Part shown: piece after piece, positions 8,995 to 18,234 of the stretch | Layout: every line of letters starts with the position of its first letter | How positions within the stretch are numbered: the first letter of the stretch is position 1 | Source of the DNA: an uncultured Clostridia bacterium | GTDB taxonomy: Bacteria; Bacillota; Clostridia; Oscillospirales; Acutalibacteraceae | Assembly (NCBI GenBank): GCA_947305745.1 | Contig: CAMZEH010000004.1 | Location: forward strand, 1 to 64,000 | DNA length: 64,000 bases | Direction of reading: 5' to 3' | Notes under the pieces: generated by a model | What the model was told of the DNA's origin: nothing | What the model saw: only the letters and a program-made list of their open reading frames with translations | The model's database searches: none | Program-made: the position numbers and the translations under genes

Positions 8995-10401
8995 ATGAGC
9001 AGTAAAGAAGATAATGTGAAGAAGCTAAAGGAAAAATTGTTTCTCAAAAGAGAAAACGGAGGAAAGACAATATCCAAAGAGGAACTCGACAAAAGTTTTT
9101 CATTTGCCGAAGGATATAAAGATTTTCTCAATAAGTCAAAAACCGAGAAAGAGAGCGTAAGATACGCTCTTAAGTGTGCAATCGAAAATGGTTTTGAGGA
9201 GGTTGATAAGAATAAAAAATATAAACCAGGCGACAAAGTTTATAAAATTAACAGAGACAGAAATATCGTTCTTGCGGTTATCGGAAAAAACGGTACAAAA
9301 AACGGAGTAAATTTAGCGGTTGCACATGTTGACGCTCCGAGGCTTGATTTAAAACCCAATCCACTTATGGAGCAACATGATTTGGGGATTTTAAAGACTC
9401 ATTATTACGGAGGAATAAAAAAATATCAGTGGACGACTATTCCGCTTGCTATTCACGGCAGAATCGTAAAGCGTGATGGCAGTTTTGTTGACATTACTCT
9501 CGGCGAATCCGAAGACGAACCATGTTTTTGCGTGACGGATTTGCTTCCTCACCTTGCAAGAGAGCAGATGAGCAAGAAAATGTCCGAGGCGATAATGGGC
9601 GAGGACCTTAATATTCTCGTAGGAAGCTTACCGCTCGAAGGCAAAGACGGAAGCGATATGGTAAAACTCAATATTCTAAAGCTCCTTAACGAAAAATATG
9701 GCATAGTCGAAAGCGATTTCATTTCGTCTGATTTGGAAATTGTTCCTGCAATGAAGGCACAGGATTTGGGGTTTGATAGGAGTATGATAGGCGGATACGC
9801 ACATGATGATCGTTCTTGCGCATATCCTGCGCTCAGAGCTATACTTGACTGTAAAAATCCCGAAAAAACAACCCTTACCATGCTGACCGACAAAGAAGAA
9901 ACAGGCAGTGACGGAAATACAGGTTCGCAGTCGAAATTTTTGGAGTATTTCATATCTGATTTATCAGAGTTAGACGGTGTCTCTGTACGTGACGTTTTAA
10001 CGCACACAAAATGTCTTTCCGCGGATGTTAATGCGGCGTATGACCCAACGTATCCTTCAAGTTTTGAGGCCGCCAACAGTTCTTACATAAATAGAGGTGT
10101 GGTCGTAACAAAGTACACGGGCAGCGGAGGAAAATACGGCACGTCCGATGCTACTGCGGAATTTACGGGTGAAATTTGCAATTTGCTAAGCGATAAGAAC
10201 GTGATTTGGCAAAGCAGTGAACTCGGCAAAGTTGATATAGGCGGAGGTGGAACCATCGCAAAATATGTCGCCAATATGAATGCCGACGTCATAGACATCG
10301 GAGTTCCCGTGCTTTCGATGCATTCACCGTTTGAAGTGATTTCGAAAATCGATCTATATATGACGTTTAAAGCAATATCTGTATTTTTCGGTAATATGTA
10401 A
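8995..10401 (+). CDS. M18 family aminopeptidase
   Basis: Cytoplasmic zinc aminopeptidase of family M18 (aspartyl aminopeptidase type), 468 residues. Metal-binding motifs are visible: AVAHVDAPRLDLKPNP, the LTDKEETGSDGNTG segment with the catalytic Glu pair, and the C-terminal VLSMHSPFEV histidine. An open frame extends 17 codons upstream inside the transglycosylase gene, but ATG 8995 has AAGGAGAACG before it and is preferred. It is the last gene of the prfA run and is followed by a strong terminator. Confidence 0.94.
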   Translation: MSSKEDNVKKLKEKLFLKRENGGKTISKEELDKSFSFAEGYKDFLNKSKTEKESVRYALKCAIENGFEEVDKNKKYKPGDKVYKINRDRNIVLAVIGKNGTKNGVNLAVAHVDAPRLDLKPNPLMEQHDLGILKTHYYGGIKKYQWTTIPLAIHGRIVKRDGSFVDITLGESEDEPCFCVTDLLPHLAREQMSKKMSEAIMGEDLNILVGSLPLEGKDGSDMVKLNILKLLNEKYGIVESDFISSDLEIVPAMKAQDLGFDRSMIGGYAHDDRSCAYPALRAILDCKNPEKTTLTMLTDKEETGSDGNTGSQSKFLEYFISDLSELDGVSVRDVLTHTKCLSADVNAAYDPTYPSSFEAANSSYINRGVVVTKYTGSGGKYGTSDATAEFTGEICNLLSDKNVIWQSSELGKVDIGGGGTIAKYVANMNADVIDIGVPVLSMHSPFEVISKIDLYMTFKAISVFFGNM

Positions 10402-10415
10402 GAATATAATTTTTG

Positions 10416-10447
10416 AAAAGACGCATTTAAAGCGTCTTTTTTTATTT
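10416..10447 (+). terminator. Rho-independent terminator after the M18 aminopeptidase gene
   Basis: Nine-base stem AAAAGACGC (10416-10424) pairs with GCGTCTTTT (10432-10440) over a 7-base loop and runs into a T-tract. It ends the prfA operon. Confidence 0.92.
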
Positions 10448-10494
10448 CCGAATTAATATTAATAGTCATCTTGATTTATGGGAGTGAAAACAAA

Positions 10495-10662
10495 TTGAAA
10501 CCTATCGAAGTGAAAATTTTAGGTATGGAGAAAAATGAATATTTTAAACGAGAAGTTGCCGATTTTTTTATTTCGGAATTAGAAAACTATTTTGAAGAAA
10601 ATAAAATTTCCGACCAAGAAAAAATTTTAATCTTAGATAAACTTATAGAAGAATTTGGTTGA
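10495..10662 (+). CDS. Small hypothetical protein
   Basis: Acidic 55-residue protein, mostly helical in appearance (EVADFFISELENYFEENK). The start is TTG 10495 with GGGAGTG upstream; an in-frame TTG at 10471 has no such site. Its last 30 bases overlap the 3' end of the truncated feoB on the opposite strand, at the place where feoB lost its C-terminal half. No family recognised. The clear ribosome binding site supports a real gene. Confidence 0.6.
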   Translation: MKPIEVKILGMEKNEYFKREVADFFISELENYFEENKISDQEKILILDKLIEEFG

Positions 10663-12117
10663 TTTTTTTGCTATTTTAAACTGCGGTAAACGGCCGTTGC
10701 ATGGAACGAAATTATTTGTGAGAATCGCGATTAATTTTTCACGCGGAGAATCAATAATCCTTGCGCCTATAACTCCGCAAGCGTTGCACCCAAAGCCCAT
10801 ACAAGTTGTAAGAGCTTGCTTACCATGGGCGCCGCATTTTCGAAATGCGTTATCGAGGTTAAACGCTACTCTTGGCAAATAGCCTGTATCTTCCAAAAAT
10901 GTAAAAAGCGGAAAAAATATTGCCATTGGCGGAAGCATTACGGATACTACCCATGCAAGCGTTCGGTATACGCCTTCGACGAAAATTCCCTGAATCCACC
11001 ATGGACAATTTATGCTCGTGCAAAATTCCGTCAATCTGTCTTGCGCCCAAAACAGTGCGCTTGAAATAAGCTGTGACGGATAATTTGCTCCGACCAAAGT
11101 TATCCAGAAAACAAGCGTAAGTAAAGCGAGCATGATAGGTATCCCCGTCAGTTTTGACGTCAGTAAATTGTCCATCATACGGTCTTTTTTATCGTAATTT
11201 TTGTTTTCGACATGAACGCATAAATTATAAATTTTTTCGGATTTCTCCATAATGCTGCCGACTAGAATTTCTCTTATTTTTTTACCATCAAAACCGTTTT
11301 CGATTAGTTTTTCTCGTTCCGAATTTATGATATCTGTAATTTTTTCATTTTTGAAAATATCATAGCCGATATTCTTTTCTATTGATTTTTTTATGCTTTC
11401 ATCATTTTCGAGTATTTTTTCGGATATCCATTTTTTGCTTAGATGTTTTGGTATGAAATCTGCTATTACTTCTGAAACCGCATTCACGGAATTTTTGAAA
11501 ACTTCGGGATAATTCTCGTTATTGACGTAGAAAGTTTTTTTATTTTTCGAGGCAATGATATCGACTTCTTTCATCAGGCTATTTATGCCAAATTTTTTTC
11601 GTGCGTTAGTATATACTACAGGTGCGCCGCCAAGCTGCATCGAAAGTTCGTCAAGGTCGATGTATATTTTTTTCTTTTTGGCTTCGTCTATAAGATTCAC
11701 GCAAATTACGACGTTTTTCGTTATTTCGAGTATTTGCAGTGCTAAATTAAGATTTCTTTCCATGCAAGTAGCGTCCAGAACGACTATAACTACATCAGGC
11801 TTAGAAAAGCAAATATAATCTCTTGCGATTTCTTCTTCTAAGGAGTTTGACATAAGCGAATATGTGCCGGGTATGTCGGTGATTTTAAAAAGTCTTTCAC
11901 CATAAGTATATTCTCCCGTAGTGCATTCGACTGTTTTTCCGGGCCAGTTTCCCGTGTGCTGATTGAGCCCCGTCAGAGCATTGAAAACCGTGCTTTTACC
12001 GACGTTGGGATTTCCCGCGATTGCTATACGACCTGCGATTTTTTGAGATTTGCGATTTTTAACTTTTTTAATTTTAAAATTTTTTATTTTTTTTACGGAG
12101 TTTTTTATTATATTCAA
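10633..12117 (-). CDS. feoB: Ferrous iron transporter FeoB, C-terminally truncated
   Basis: GTP-gated Fe(II) permease subunit. The N-terminal G domain is intact: GNPNVGKST (G1), TGNWPGKTVE (switch I), DIPGTYSL (G3) and NLIDEA (G4). Then come the helical linker and the first Gate domain, ending at NNFVPCNGRLPQ. In full-length FeoB the membrane domain continues for roughly 200 more residues. Here the frame leaves the family sequence at about 10690 and stops after 15 unrelated residues, and no remnant is found before the next gene. Start taken at TTG 12117 behind GGAGATGAG; TTG 12135 and ATG 12129 are in frame upstream. Transport function is doubtful. The protein may be a decayed remnant. Confidence 0.85.
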   Translation of the reverse strand: MNIIKNSVKKIKNFKIKKVKNRKSQKIAGRIAIAGNPNVGKSTVFNALTGLNQHTGNWPGKTVECTTGEYTYGERLFKITDIPGTYSLMSNSLEEEIARDYICFSKPDVVIVVLDATCMERNLNLALQILEITKNVVICVNLIDEAKKKKIYIDLDELSMQLGGAPVVYTNARKKFGINSLMKEVDIIASKNKKTFYVNNENYPEVFKNSVNAVSEVIADFIPKHLSKKWISEKILENDESIKKSIEKNIGYDIFKNEKITDIINSEREKLIENGFDGKKIREILVGSIMEKSEKIYNLCVHVENKNYDKKDRMMDNLLTSKLTGIPIMLALLTLVFWITLVGANYPSQLISSALFWAQDRLTEFCTSINCPWWIQGIFVEGVYRTLAWVVSVMLPPMAIFFPLFTFLEDTGYLPRVAFNLDNAFRKCGAHGKQALTTCMGFGCNACGVIGARIIDSPREKLIAILTNNFVPCNGRLPQFKIAKKSTKFFYKFI

Positions 12118-12159
12118 CGCATAGCTCATCTCCAAAATAAAATTTTTAAAATTTAGTCT

Positions 12160-12408
12160 TTAAGTTGCCCTGTAGACAAGTATGTTTTTAGCATCGCTGT
12201 CCCTTAGCGCTATCACCGCGCCTTTTATGAAGTATGCGGTTAAGTTTCCCATAGGGCTTTTGTGCAGAGCTTTTATTTTTGCGCCGCGAACAATGCCCAA
12301 ATCGAGCATTCTTCGCAGAGTCATGTCATCATCGATTTTCATTCTAAAAATTTTGTAAGGTCCGTTAATTTTTGTTTCGCTTAGCGGTATAAAAACTGTT
12401 TTAAGCAT
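12160..12408 (-). CDS. feoA: FeoA family protein (SH3-like)
   Basis: Small cytoplasmic partner of FeoB with the SH3-like beta-barrel fold, about 82 residues. The family pattern is seen in RRMLDLGIVRGAKIKAL and in the closing VIALRDSDAKNILV. The start at 12408 has GAGGTCG upstream; an in-frame ATG at 12438 has none. feoB begins 42 bases later on the same strand, so the pair is co-transcribed. Confidence 0.88.
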   Translation of the reverse strand: MLKTVFIPLSETKINGPYKIFRMKIDDDMTLRRMLDLGIVRGAKIKALHKSPMGNLTAYFIKGAVIALRDSDAKNILVYRAT

Positions 12409-12487
12409 GTTTTCGACCTCGAATATAGTTTTTAACATATTATGAAGAAGTATGGAGAAATGTTAATTTTATTTTTTTAATTTATAA

Positions 12488-12796
12488 AAATGTAAAATTT
12501 TAAATAAATAGTTGACATTATTTTGCTGTAGTTATATGATATCTATAAAATGTAATAGAAAGGATGATATTTATGTCAAATCCAAGAGCAAAAACTTTTA
12601 GCGCAATAGCTGATGCAAAGGGTGTAAAAGAAGCAATGAAGGTTGCTTTACCGAGCTCAAAAAAGATGATTCAAGCGGGGTTTATTTATAATGAAAATAC
12701 AGACAAAACAGAAAGTGGTTTCCCTTATCTACAGTACAAATATACAAGAACGTTGATGAACGATTTTACTTTTGCGATGCAAATCGTTGCTAATAT
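12488..12796 (+). repeat. 309-bp perfect direct repeat, copy 1 (promoter, RBS, first 74 codons)
   Basis: Base-for-base identical to 15532-15840, 3044 bases downstream. It covers 85 bases of upstream region with the promoter, the ribosome binding site and the first 74 codons. Just outside the repeat the proteins are still homologous but the DNA differs. That points to recent gene conversion or duplication of the 5' cassette. Confidence 0.97.
12512..12540 (+). promoter_or_regulatory. Sigma-A type promoter of the first tandem paralogue
   Basis: Consensus TTGACA (12512-12517), a 17-base spacer and TATGAT (12535-12540), 32 bases before the start at 12573. It lies inside the 309-bp repeat, so an identical copy drives the second gene. 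Confidence 0.85.
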
Positions 12797-15482
12797 GCAG
12801 TATGCGCTTCAAAAGAATAAAGTTGAGGCTGAAGGATTCATAAAAAGGATGTCGAAACAGGGAGTTAGCGGGACGATATACCATTTGATACATCTTAATG
12901 AGAAAACGGGATTACTTCATAGAAAATATGCCGTCGATGCTCGAATGCTGAGTGAGTCTTTGAATGATTCGAATGGTTTCAAAGGGTTGCTTGGAATTGT
13001 CTATGATGAAGACAACGTAAAAGGTTTTAATACTAATAATAAGACACGAAATGATATAGTTAATGACATAATAAAAAAATTGCAAATAAAAGCAAAAAGA
13101 ATGACTAACTGGATCACCAATGGACTTGACGTGGCACGAGCGATTCTAGGTGTACTGAAGGAAGCGAACATCATAGGACAAGATCAATTTGATAATGCGG
13201 AGGACTTCTGGGAAGAACTTAAAAAAAGAAGCCAAGAAGAAAACCAAGAAAAAAGCCAAGAAGAAAACCAAGAAAAAAAACAAGAAGAGGGTTTGAGAGA
13301 TCCATCAACCCCGCCACTTGTACGCAATCCGGAGGCGGGTGCAGGAGTGTTGTCAGATGGACACTTGAAATTTAATATAACTGATTTCAGTGGCAATCCT
13401 TCATATGTAGCTTATAAATATACCGATTATCAAGAAAAACAAAAGACAGCCTATCTTCCGTTTCCAAAAGGGGATGATAAAGATTCACGTGAGATAGTAC
13501 GCAGAATAATTATGTTTGCAAAATCATCCTATGGGAAAGGAACAATTGCACCGATAACTTCGATGTCTGAGCATGTGGATGTTAAACCGGTCAGTCGATT
13601 GTGGAAATATCTTAAAGGGGCAAAATTTGACGAAGAAGTAGATGTTGTACGTACAAAAGGGCTTAACGAATTATTTACTATAGAAGAACGTACGCAACCA
13701 AACGTAAATCAAATTGTTAAAACAGAAACCAAAGAAGACGCAATAGATAGCTACTATAATGATATAGAAAATTTTGCGTTGCAACAGGTTGAAAAATTAT
13801 TAAAGGACGAATTTAACGAATTAAAGGACGAGAATTTTTATTTTAAGAAATATGTAGGGAAAGCGGACGACGCACTGAATTCATATAGATTATTTGATGT
13901 CGAGTTAAGTGAAGGTGATAAGAAAGGTAGGGTGTATTTGTTTACAGATACATCTGATGATGAGGCACTAAGTCGACAATATACAGAGTTGTTCTTGAAA
14001 GAATCTTGTTCGCGCACGCAATATTATGAAGATGGTGTTGATAGATTAAAAAATTTTATAATTGCCAAAACCAACAGTAACGCCGATTACTTAAAAAAAT
14101 TACCATTTGGTGTTGAGCATACTATAATAACTGGTGAGCAACTTAAAAAAACGGAGGAGCGGATACAGAAGGAAAGAGAGGACATAGAGGAGCAGCAAAA
14201 GAAACTGGCGGAAGCGCAGATAGAACAAGAGAAGTCATTAGAACTATATGACTCAGACATACAACGTATTCTGATTGATGTTATGTCAATGATCTATCCC
14301 GGTGAAATGTTTTCAGAAACTAAATTTCAAGATAGAGTAAAACGGTTAGTACCAAAATTTATGGAACTAGAAAACATTGGCGTCAGCGTAAAAAATTCTT
14401 GTGGTGAATATGATCCCGAATGGCCAGGGCGATTTTGGGATTTATTTCAGCAAGAAAGTACAAAAAACGAGATAGAGGGACATGCGATAGATATTTTTAA
14501 GGGTTTGAAAGGCAACGATAATAAAAAAATATTTAATTTTTTATATCTTGTGGGTCATAATATATCTAAAAATATGTCGCACGATATGTCATTGGGTACA
14601 GTGACGAAAGTGACACGTGGACATAGTGAAGGTGTAGATCTAAATGCGGATGAAGTTAAAGAAATTTTGGAAAAAGCTAATACGGAGTTGGATACTTATA
14701 ATAAAGAATATCTGACAGAACAGTTAAAAAAATTAAGAAAACACGTGTTGGAATATTATCGCAAGGAACATGAGTCTGAAGAAAAAACAGAGACACTTAT
14801 GAGGAACTATTTCCGTTTATTATATACAGGTAAAAACGGAAGTCAACAAACGAGCTATTATTCAATATTTGATAGAATGATTACAAAATACAATGATTTG
14901 CAAAAATCAATGTATAAGGAACAAGCGAAAAGGAGACTTGAAAAAAGTTTAGCATCACTTGATACAAAGATTGGGCAGGTCAAAAATTTGAGATTGTTTG
15001 AACAAAACTTAATGTCAATATTGAGTGATATAGCATTACTGTGTATTGACGAGAAGATATCTTATGGTGATGAAGTATATAAAGTTGGCGAAAAATTGAA
15101 AAAATATTTTAAGGATGCCCAAAATGACCCATACAGGGATGCTTTCTCTAAGATATGGGATAAGTATACAGAAATTAGGAAAGAATCGTTTAAAACAACA
15201 ATCGATAACGCACAAGAAATTAATTGGAGCGGGGGGAGAAGACAGGATAATATTTTGGTGGCCAAAATGGCTATGGTTGATATATTGCATTATAACGGAT
15301 TATTAAATTGGGATTTGAGCCATAGTGGGGTACCTGATGAGTATTTGAAGAGTCAAAGAGATAATACAGCAAATTTTTCGGAATTTGCAGAAGAATTTAA
15401 AAAATTATACGATGGGTGGAAAAAGTTAAAGGAAGAAGCGAATAACCATATGTCACCTGAGGATGCAGAATGGGTTGAATAA
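12573..15482 (+). CDS. Large effector-like protein A: shared N-terminal domain plus coiled-coil cargo, function unknown
   Basis: About 969 residues, no recognised catalytic family. Residues 1-74 are identical to the next gene at DNA level, and homology continues to about residue 212, ending in the shared stretch KAKRMTNWITNG and the DQFDNAE motif. A charged tract of QEEN/QEKS-type repeats (about 220-239) then acts as linker. The remainder is hydrophilic with a likely coiled coil around 522-566 (EERIQKEREDIEEQQKK) and other long helices. No signal peptide, lipobox or membrane segment is visible, so if it is exported it uses a dedicated route. Start ATG 12573 has AAAGG eight bases upstream; ATG 12564 abuts that site and is unlikely. 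It lies between the divergent feoA and its paralogue. Function is unknown. Confidence 0.8.
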   Translation: MSNPRAKTFSAIADAKGVKEAMKVALPSSKKMIQAGFIYNENTDKTESGFPYLQYKYTRTLMNDFTFAMQIVANMQYALQKNKVEAEGFIKRMSKQGVSGTIYHLIHLNEKTGLLHRKYAVDARMLSESLNDSNGFKGLLGIVYDEDNVKGFNTNNKTRNDIVNDIIKKLQIKAKRMTNWITNGLDVARAILGVLKEANIIGQDQFDNAEDFWEELKKRSQEENQEKSQEENQEKKQEEGLRDPSTPPLVRNPEAGAGVLSDGHLKFNITDFSGNPSYVAYKYTDYQEKQKTAYLPFPKGDDKDSREIVRRIIMFAKSSYGKGTIAPITSMSEHVDVKPVSRLWKYLKGAKFDEEVDVVRTKGLNELFTIEERTQPNVNQIVKTETKEDAIDSYYNDIENFALQQVEKLLKDEFNELKDENFYFKKYVGKADDALNSYRLFDVELSEGDKKGRVYLFTDTSDDEALSRQYTELFLKESCSRTQYYEDGVDRLKNFIIAKTNSNADYLKKLPFGVEHTIITGEQLKKTEERIQKEREDIEEQQKKLAEAQIEQEKSLELYDSDIQRILIDVMSMIYPGEMFSETKFQDRVKRLVPKFMELENIGVSVKNSCGEYDPEWPGRFWDLFQQESTKNEIEGHAIDIFKGLKGNDNKKIFNFLYLVGHNISKNMSHDMSLGTVTKVTRGHSEGVDLNADEVKEILEKANTELDTYNKEYLTEQLKKLRKHVLEYYRKEHESEEKTETLMRNYFRLLYTGKNGSQQTSYYSIFDRMITKYNDLQKSMYKEQAKRRLEKSLASLDTKIGQVKNLRLFEQNLMSILSDIALLCIDEKISYGDEVYKVGEKLKKYFKDAQNDPYRDAFSKIWDKYTEIRKESFKTTIDNAQEINWSGGRRQDNILVAKMAMVDILHYNGLLNWDLSHSGVPDEYLKSQRDNTANFSEFAEEFKKLYDGWKKLKEEANNHMSPEDAEWVE

Positions 15483-15531
15483 TGATGATTCAATTTATAT
15501 ATATTAGCAATTTAATGGAAAATATATCGAT

Positions 15532-15840
15532 AAATGTAAAATTTTAAATAAATAGTTGACATTATTTTGCTGTAGTTATATGATATCTATAAAATGTAAT
15601 AGAAAGGATGATATTTATGTCAAATCCAAGAGCAAAAACTTTTAGCGCAATAGCTGATGCAAAGGGTGTAAAAGAAGCAATGAAGGTTGCTTTACCGAGC
15701 TCAAAAAAGATGATTCAAGCGGGGTTTATTTATAATGAAAATACAGACAAAACAGAAAGTGGTTTCCCTTATCTACAGTACAAATATACAAGAACGTTGA
15801 TGAACGATTTTACTTTTGCGATGCAAATCGTTGCTAATAT
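15532..15840 (+). repeat. 309-bp perfect direct repeat, copy 2
   Basis: Second copy of 12488-12796, identical across promoter, ribosome binding site and the first 74 codons. The copies diverge one base after GCTAATAT, where the first gene has G and the second A. Confidence 0.97.
15556..15584 (+). promoter_or_regulatory. Sigma-A type promoter of the second tandem paralogue
   Basis: TTGACA (15556-15561), 17-base spacer, TATGAT (15579-15584). Identical to the upstream copy, so both paralogues should be expressed under the same basal conditions. No terminator is evident after the first gene, so read-through is also possible. Confidence 0.85.
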
Positions 15841-18205
15841 ACAGTACGCATACAGAAAAGCCCTAAATAACCACGTTGACCTACCGAAAGTTAAAAAATA
15901 TATAGATTACATGTCGAGACCGGGAGATGGCGGGACGATACACTATTTGATACATCTTAATGAGAAAAAGGGATTACTTCATAGAAAATATACTGTCGAT
16001 GCTCAAAAACTGAGCAAATCTTTGAATGACGAGAATGGTTTCAGAGGGTTGCTTTACATTATTTATACTCAAGAACACGCAGTAGAATTTACTACTAATA
16101 AGACACGTAGGGGTTTAATTGAATATATAATAAAAAAATTGCAAATAAAAGCAAAAAGAATGACCAACTGGATCACCAATGGACCTGACGTGGCACGAGC
16201 GATTCTAGATGTACTGAATAAAACGGGCATCATAAAACCAGATCAATTTGATAATGCGGAGGAATTCGTGCAATCTCTTGGAGAACTAGGACCGCCAACG
16301 CCCCCTCGGCCTACGCAACAAAATCCAGCTGTGCCTGGTGTACCACCCAATAACGGCGGGGTTTTTGTTCCTAATCCACCACCGCTACCTAACCACCCGG
16401 CGCCCACACCGCCAAATAATGCCGGCAACACGCACACCGGAGTGAGTCAAACAATCGGCTCGGGCGCAACATCGTCAATTTCAATTTATTGGCCTAAAAG
16501 ATTAGATCCTAATCCTAAATACCTTGAAACATATAAAAAGCTGTTTGTTTTTGACAATCAAGTTACAGGTTTCCTTATGGGAAATGGTTGGGAAGATACA
16601 GAAGCGATGGCATATGCGCCTATATTGTCTAAAACGCCTACAAGTAGAGAAGGAAGTATTTTTGATGTTAAAGAACAAAGAATGCACATTGAAAGAATGA
16701 GTCCTGAAGAAAAACAAGATCTACTTACGATATTTAGGGCTATCGAAACTGCAGGAACTCAATTCCATAATTATAAAACAATAGAGGTAGATTTAGCTGG
16801 ATTCACACGTATGTTTATAAAAGGAAGAGAATTAACAAGAGGTATAGGAGGTTGGAAAAAAACAGTAGAATCCGGAATAAGCTACCTTGAAAATTCTCTC
16901 GGGATCAAAAAAAGTGCGCAAACTGCGTCACCTCTTTCAAAACCAGTTCCTGCTGGTGTAAATCATACTCTTAGAGATTTAGCTGATAAACGTCTTGGAT
17001 CAGGGGAAAAATTCAATGACGATCACCGTGCGGTCAACCCTTATAAGCGAGAGAAAAAATTTACTGCGGCAAAGTTGCCGCAAAGACCTGAAATAGATAA
17101 GTTAGAAAAAGATGAAGTTACTTTTGACGGATCTAGACGTTTTTATATGACAGATGGTACAGGAAAATGTTTGAGGAGAAACAAAACAGGTGGACATAAT
17201 AAGGCAATTGAAGCGGGCGTGGTAGCTGATTCAAACAATGAAAAACTAAGAAAATATTTTGCAGAAAATCCCGGTGCACCGGGAGCGAAACTTGAGTGCG
17301 ATGTCGTGTTTGATGAGATAGAAATTCCTGCAACCGAAGAAAAAGAATACGCTCGAAAACCCAAAAGCGAAATATTAATACTTGGATCTGGGAAAACAGG
17401 AAATGGCTATGATAGTGTAGACTTGGTTTTCGCTGCACAGTATTTATTTGCTACCGGAAGAAAAAAAATAATATGTTTAGACGCCGCAAATGAAGTTACT
17501 GCAGGAGGAACTGCAGGATCCACCTTTACTGCTGCCGAAGAATCATTATGTGTTGATACTTCTCTATATCAAAGCCTAACAGGTGGTGGAATGGACGAAT
17601 ATTATATTGACGATAAAGGTGGAACATCGAGTAAACCCCGTGCTGCATTCCATTACAACCCGAATAAACTTTCTATTGCAAAAGATGTAAGAATATTTGA
17701 GAGAGGAGATACTCCCGGAACGGCTAAGGAAATAGATGGGTCGAAAATAAATGAGTTAAAAACCATAGATGTAATGGTCCATGCAAGTCCGAACTTCAAT
17801 TCTGATGTGACCAACCAGTGTCCAAGTAAAACGTTAGATTATACTGATGAAGAGGCTCAGGCTGCAATAAATGCCTCCGCAAATCAAATGATAAAAGCAG
17901 CGGTACAGGGAGGATATGATGCATTTATCATCAACAACCTCGGTGGAGGTGTGTTTATGAACAGTGTAACTGGTTGGGTAAATGCATGGAAAGATGCTAT
18001 ATCTAAATTTGGAAAAGATTTAACGATAGTTTTTGCGATTTTTGATGGTAAAATTTTCTCTGATAATTACAAAAACAAAAAGCCTTACAAACCCAAGGAA
18101 ACAAACGCCGGGAGACAAGTTTCAGATTTGTATGCGACTACTCTGGGTGGCAAAAAGAAAACCAAAGATCAATTAAAAGCTGAGATGAGACAAGCGTCAA
18201 ACTGA
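15617..18205 (+). CDS. Effector-like protein B: shared N-terminal domain, proline-rich linker, C-terminal microbial-type PARG domain
   Basis: About 862 residues. Residues 1-74 are identical to the preceding gene and homology runs to about 212. A proline-rich linker (about 224-275) follows, then about 280 unassigned residues. The C-terminal third matches the microbial poly(ADP-ribose) glycohydrolase family (TIGR02452/DUF2263): AGGTAG followed by AEESLCVDTSLYQSL with Glu641-Glu642, IDVMVHASPNF, and LGGGVFMNS near residue 776. In known enzymes the signature is a glycine-rich loop, then Q-E-E. The Gln is Ala here but both Glu remain, so ADP-ribose hydrolysis is plausible but unproven. No signal peptide or membrane segment. 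Same promoter and ribosome binding site as its neighbour. ADP-ribosyl transfer or hydrolysis partners were not found in the window. Confidence 0.82.
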   Translation: MSNPRAKTFSAIADAKGVKEAMKVALPSSKKMIQAGFIYNENTDKTESGFPYLQYKYTRTLMNDFTFAMQIVANIQYAYRKALNNHVDLPKVKKYIDYMSRPGDGGTIHYLIHLNEKKGLLHRKYTVDAQKLSKSLNDENGFRGLLYIIYTQEHAVEFTTNKTRRGLIEYIIKKLQIKAKRMTNWITNGPDVARAILDVLNKTGIIKPDQFDNAEEFVQSLGELGPPTPPRPTQQNPAVPGVPPNNGGVFVPNPPPLPNHPAPTPPNNAGNTHTGVSQTIGSGATSSISIYWPKRLDPNPKYLETYKKLFVFDNQVTGFLMGNGWEDTEAMAYAPILSKTPTSREGSIFDVKEQRMHIERMSPEEKQDLLTIFRAIETAGTQFHNYKTIEVDLAGFTRMFIKGRELTRGIGGWKKTVESGISYLENSLGIKKSAQTASPLSKPVPAGVNHTLRDLADKRLGSGEKFNDDHRAVNPYKREKKFTAAKLPQRPEIDKLEKDEVTFDGSRRFYMTDGTGKCLRRNKTGGHNKAIEAGVVADSNNEKLRKYFAENPGAPGAKLECDVVFDEIEIPATEEKEYARKPKSEILILGSGKTGNGYDSVDLVFAAQYLFATGRKKIICLDAANEVTAGGTAGSTFTAAEESLCVDTSLYQSLTGGGMDEYYIDDKGGTSSKPRAAFHYNPNKLSIAKDVRIFERGDTPGTAKEIDGSKINELKTIDVMVHASPNFNSDVTNQCPSKTLDYTDEEAQAAINASANQMIKAAVQGGYDAFIINNLGGGVFMNSVTGWVNAWKDAISKFGKDLTIVFAIFDGKIFSDNYKNKKPYKPKETNAGRQVSDLYATTLGGKKKTKDQLKAEMRQASN

Positions 18206-18234
18206 TTAATGTGTATTTTAGGTTTGAAATATAA

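Noticed and set aside
12573..18205. Toxin-antitoxin pair of the DarT-DarG type
   Set aside because: Both proteins share their N-terminal domain and promoter, and no ADP-ribosyltransferase motif could be recognised in the first one.
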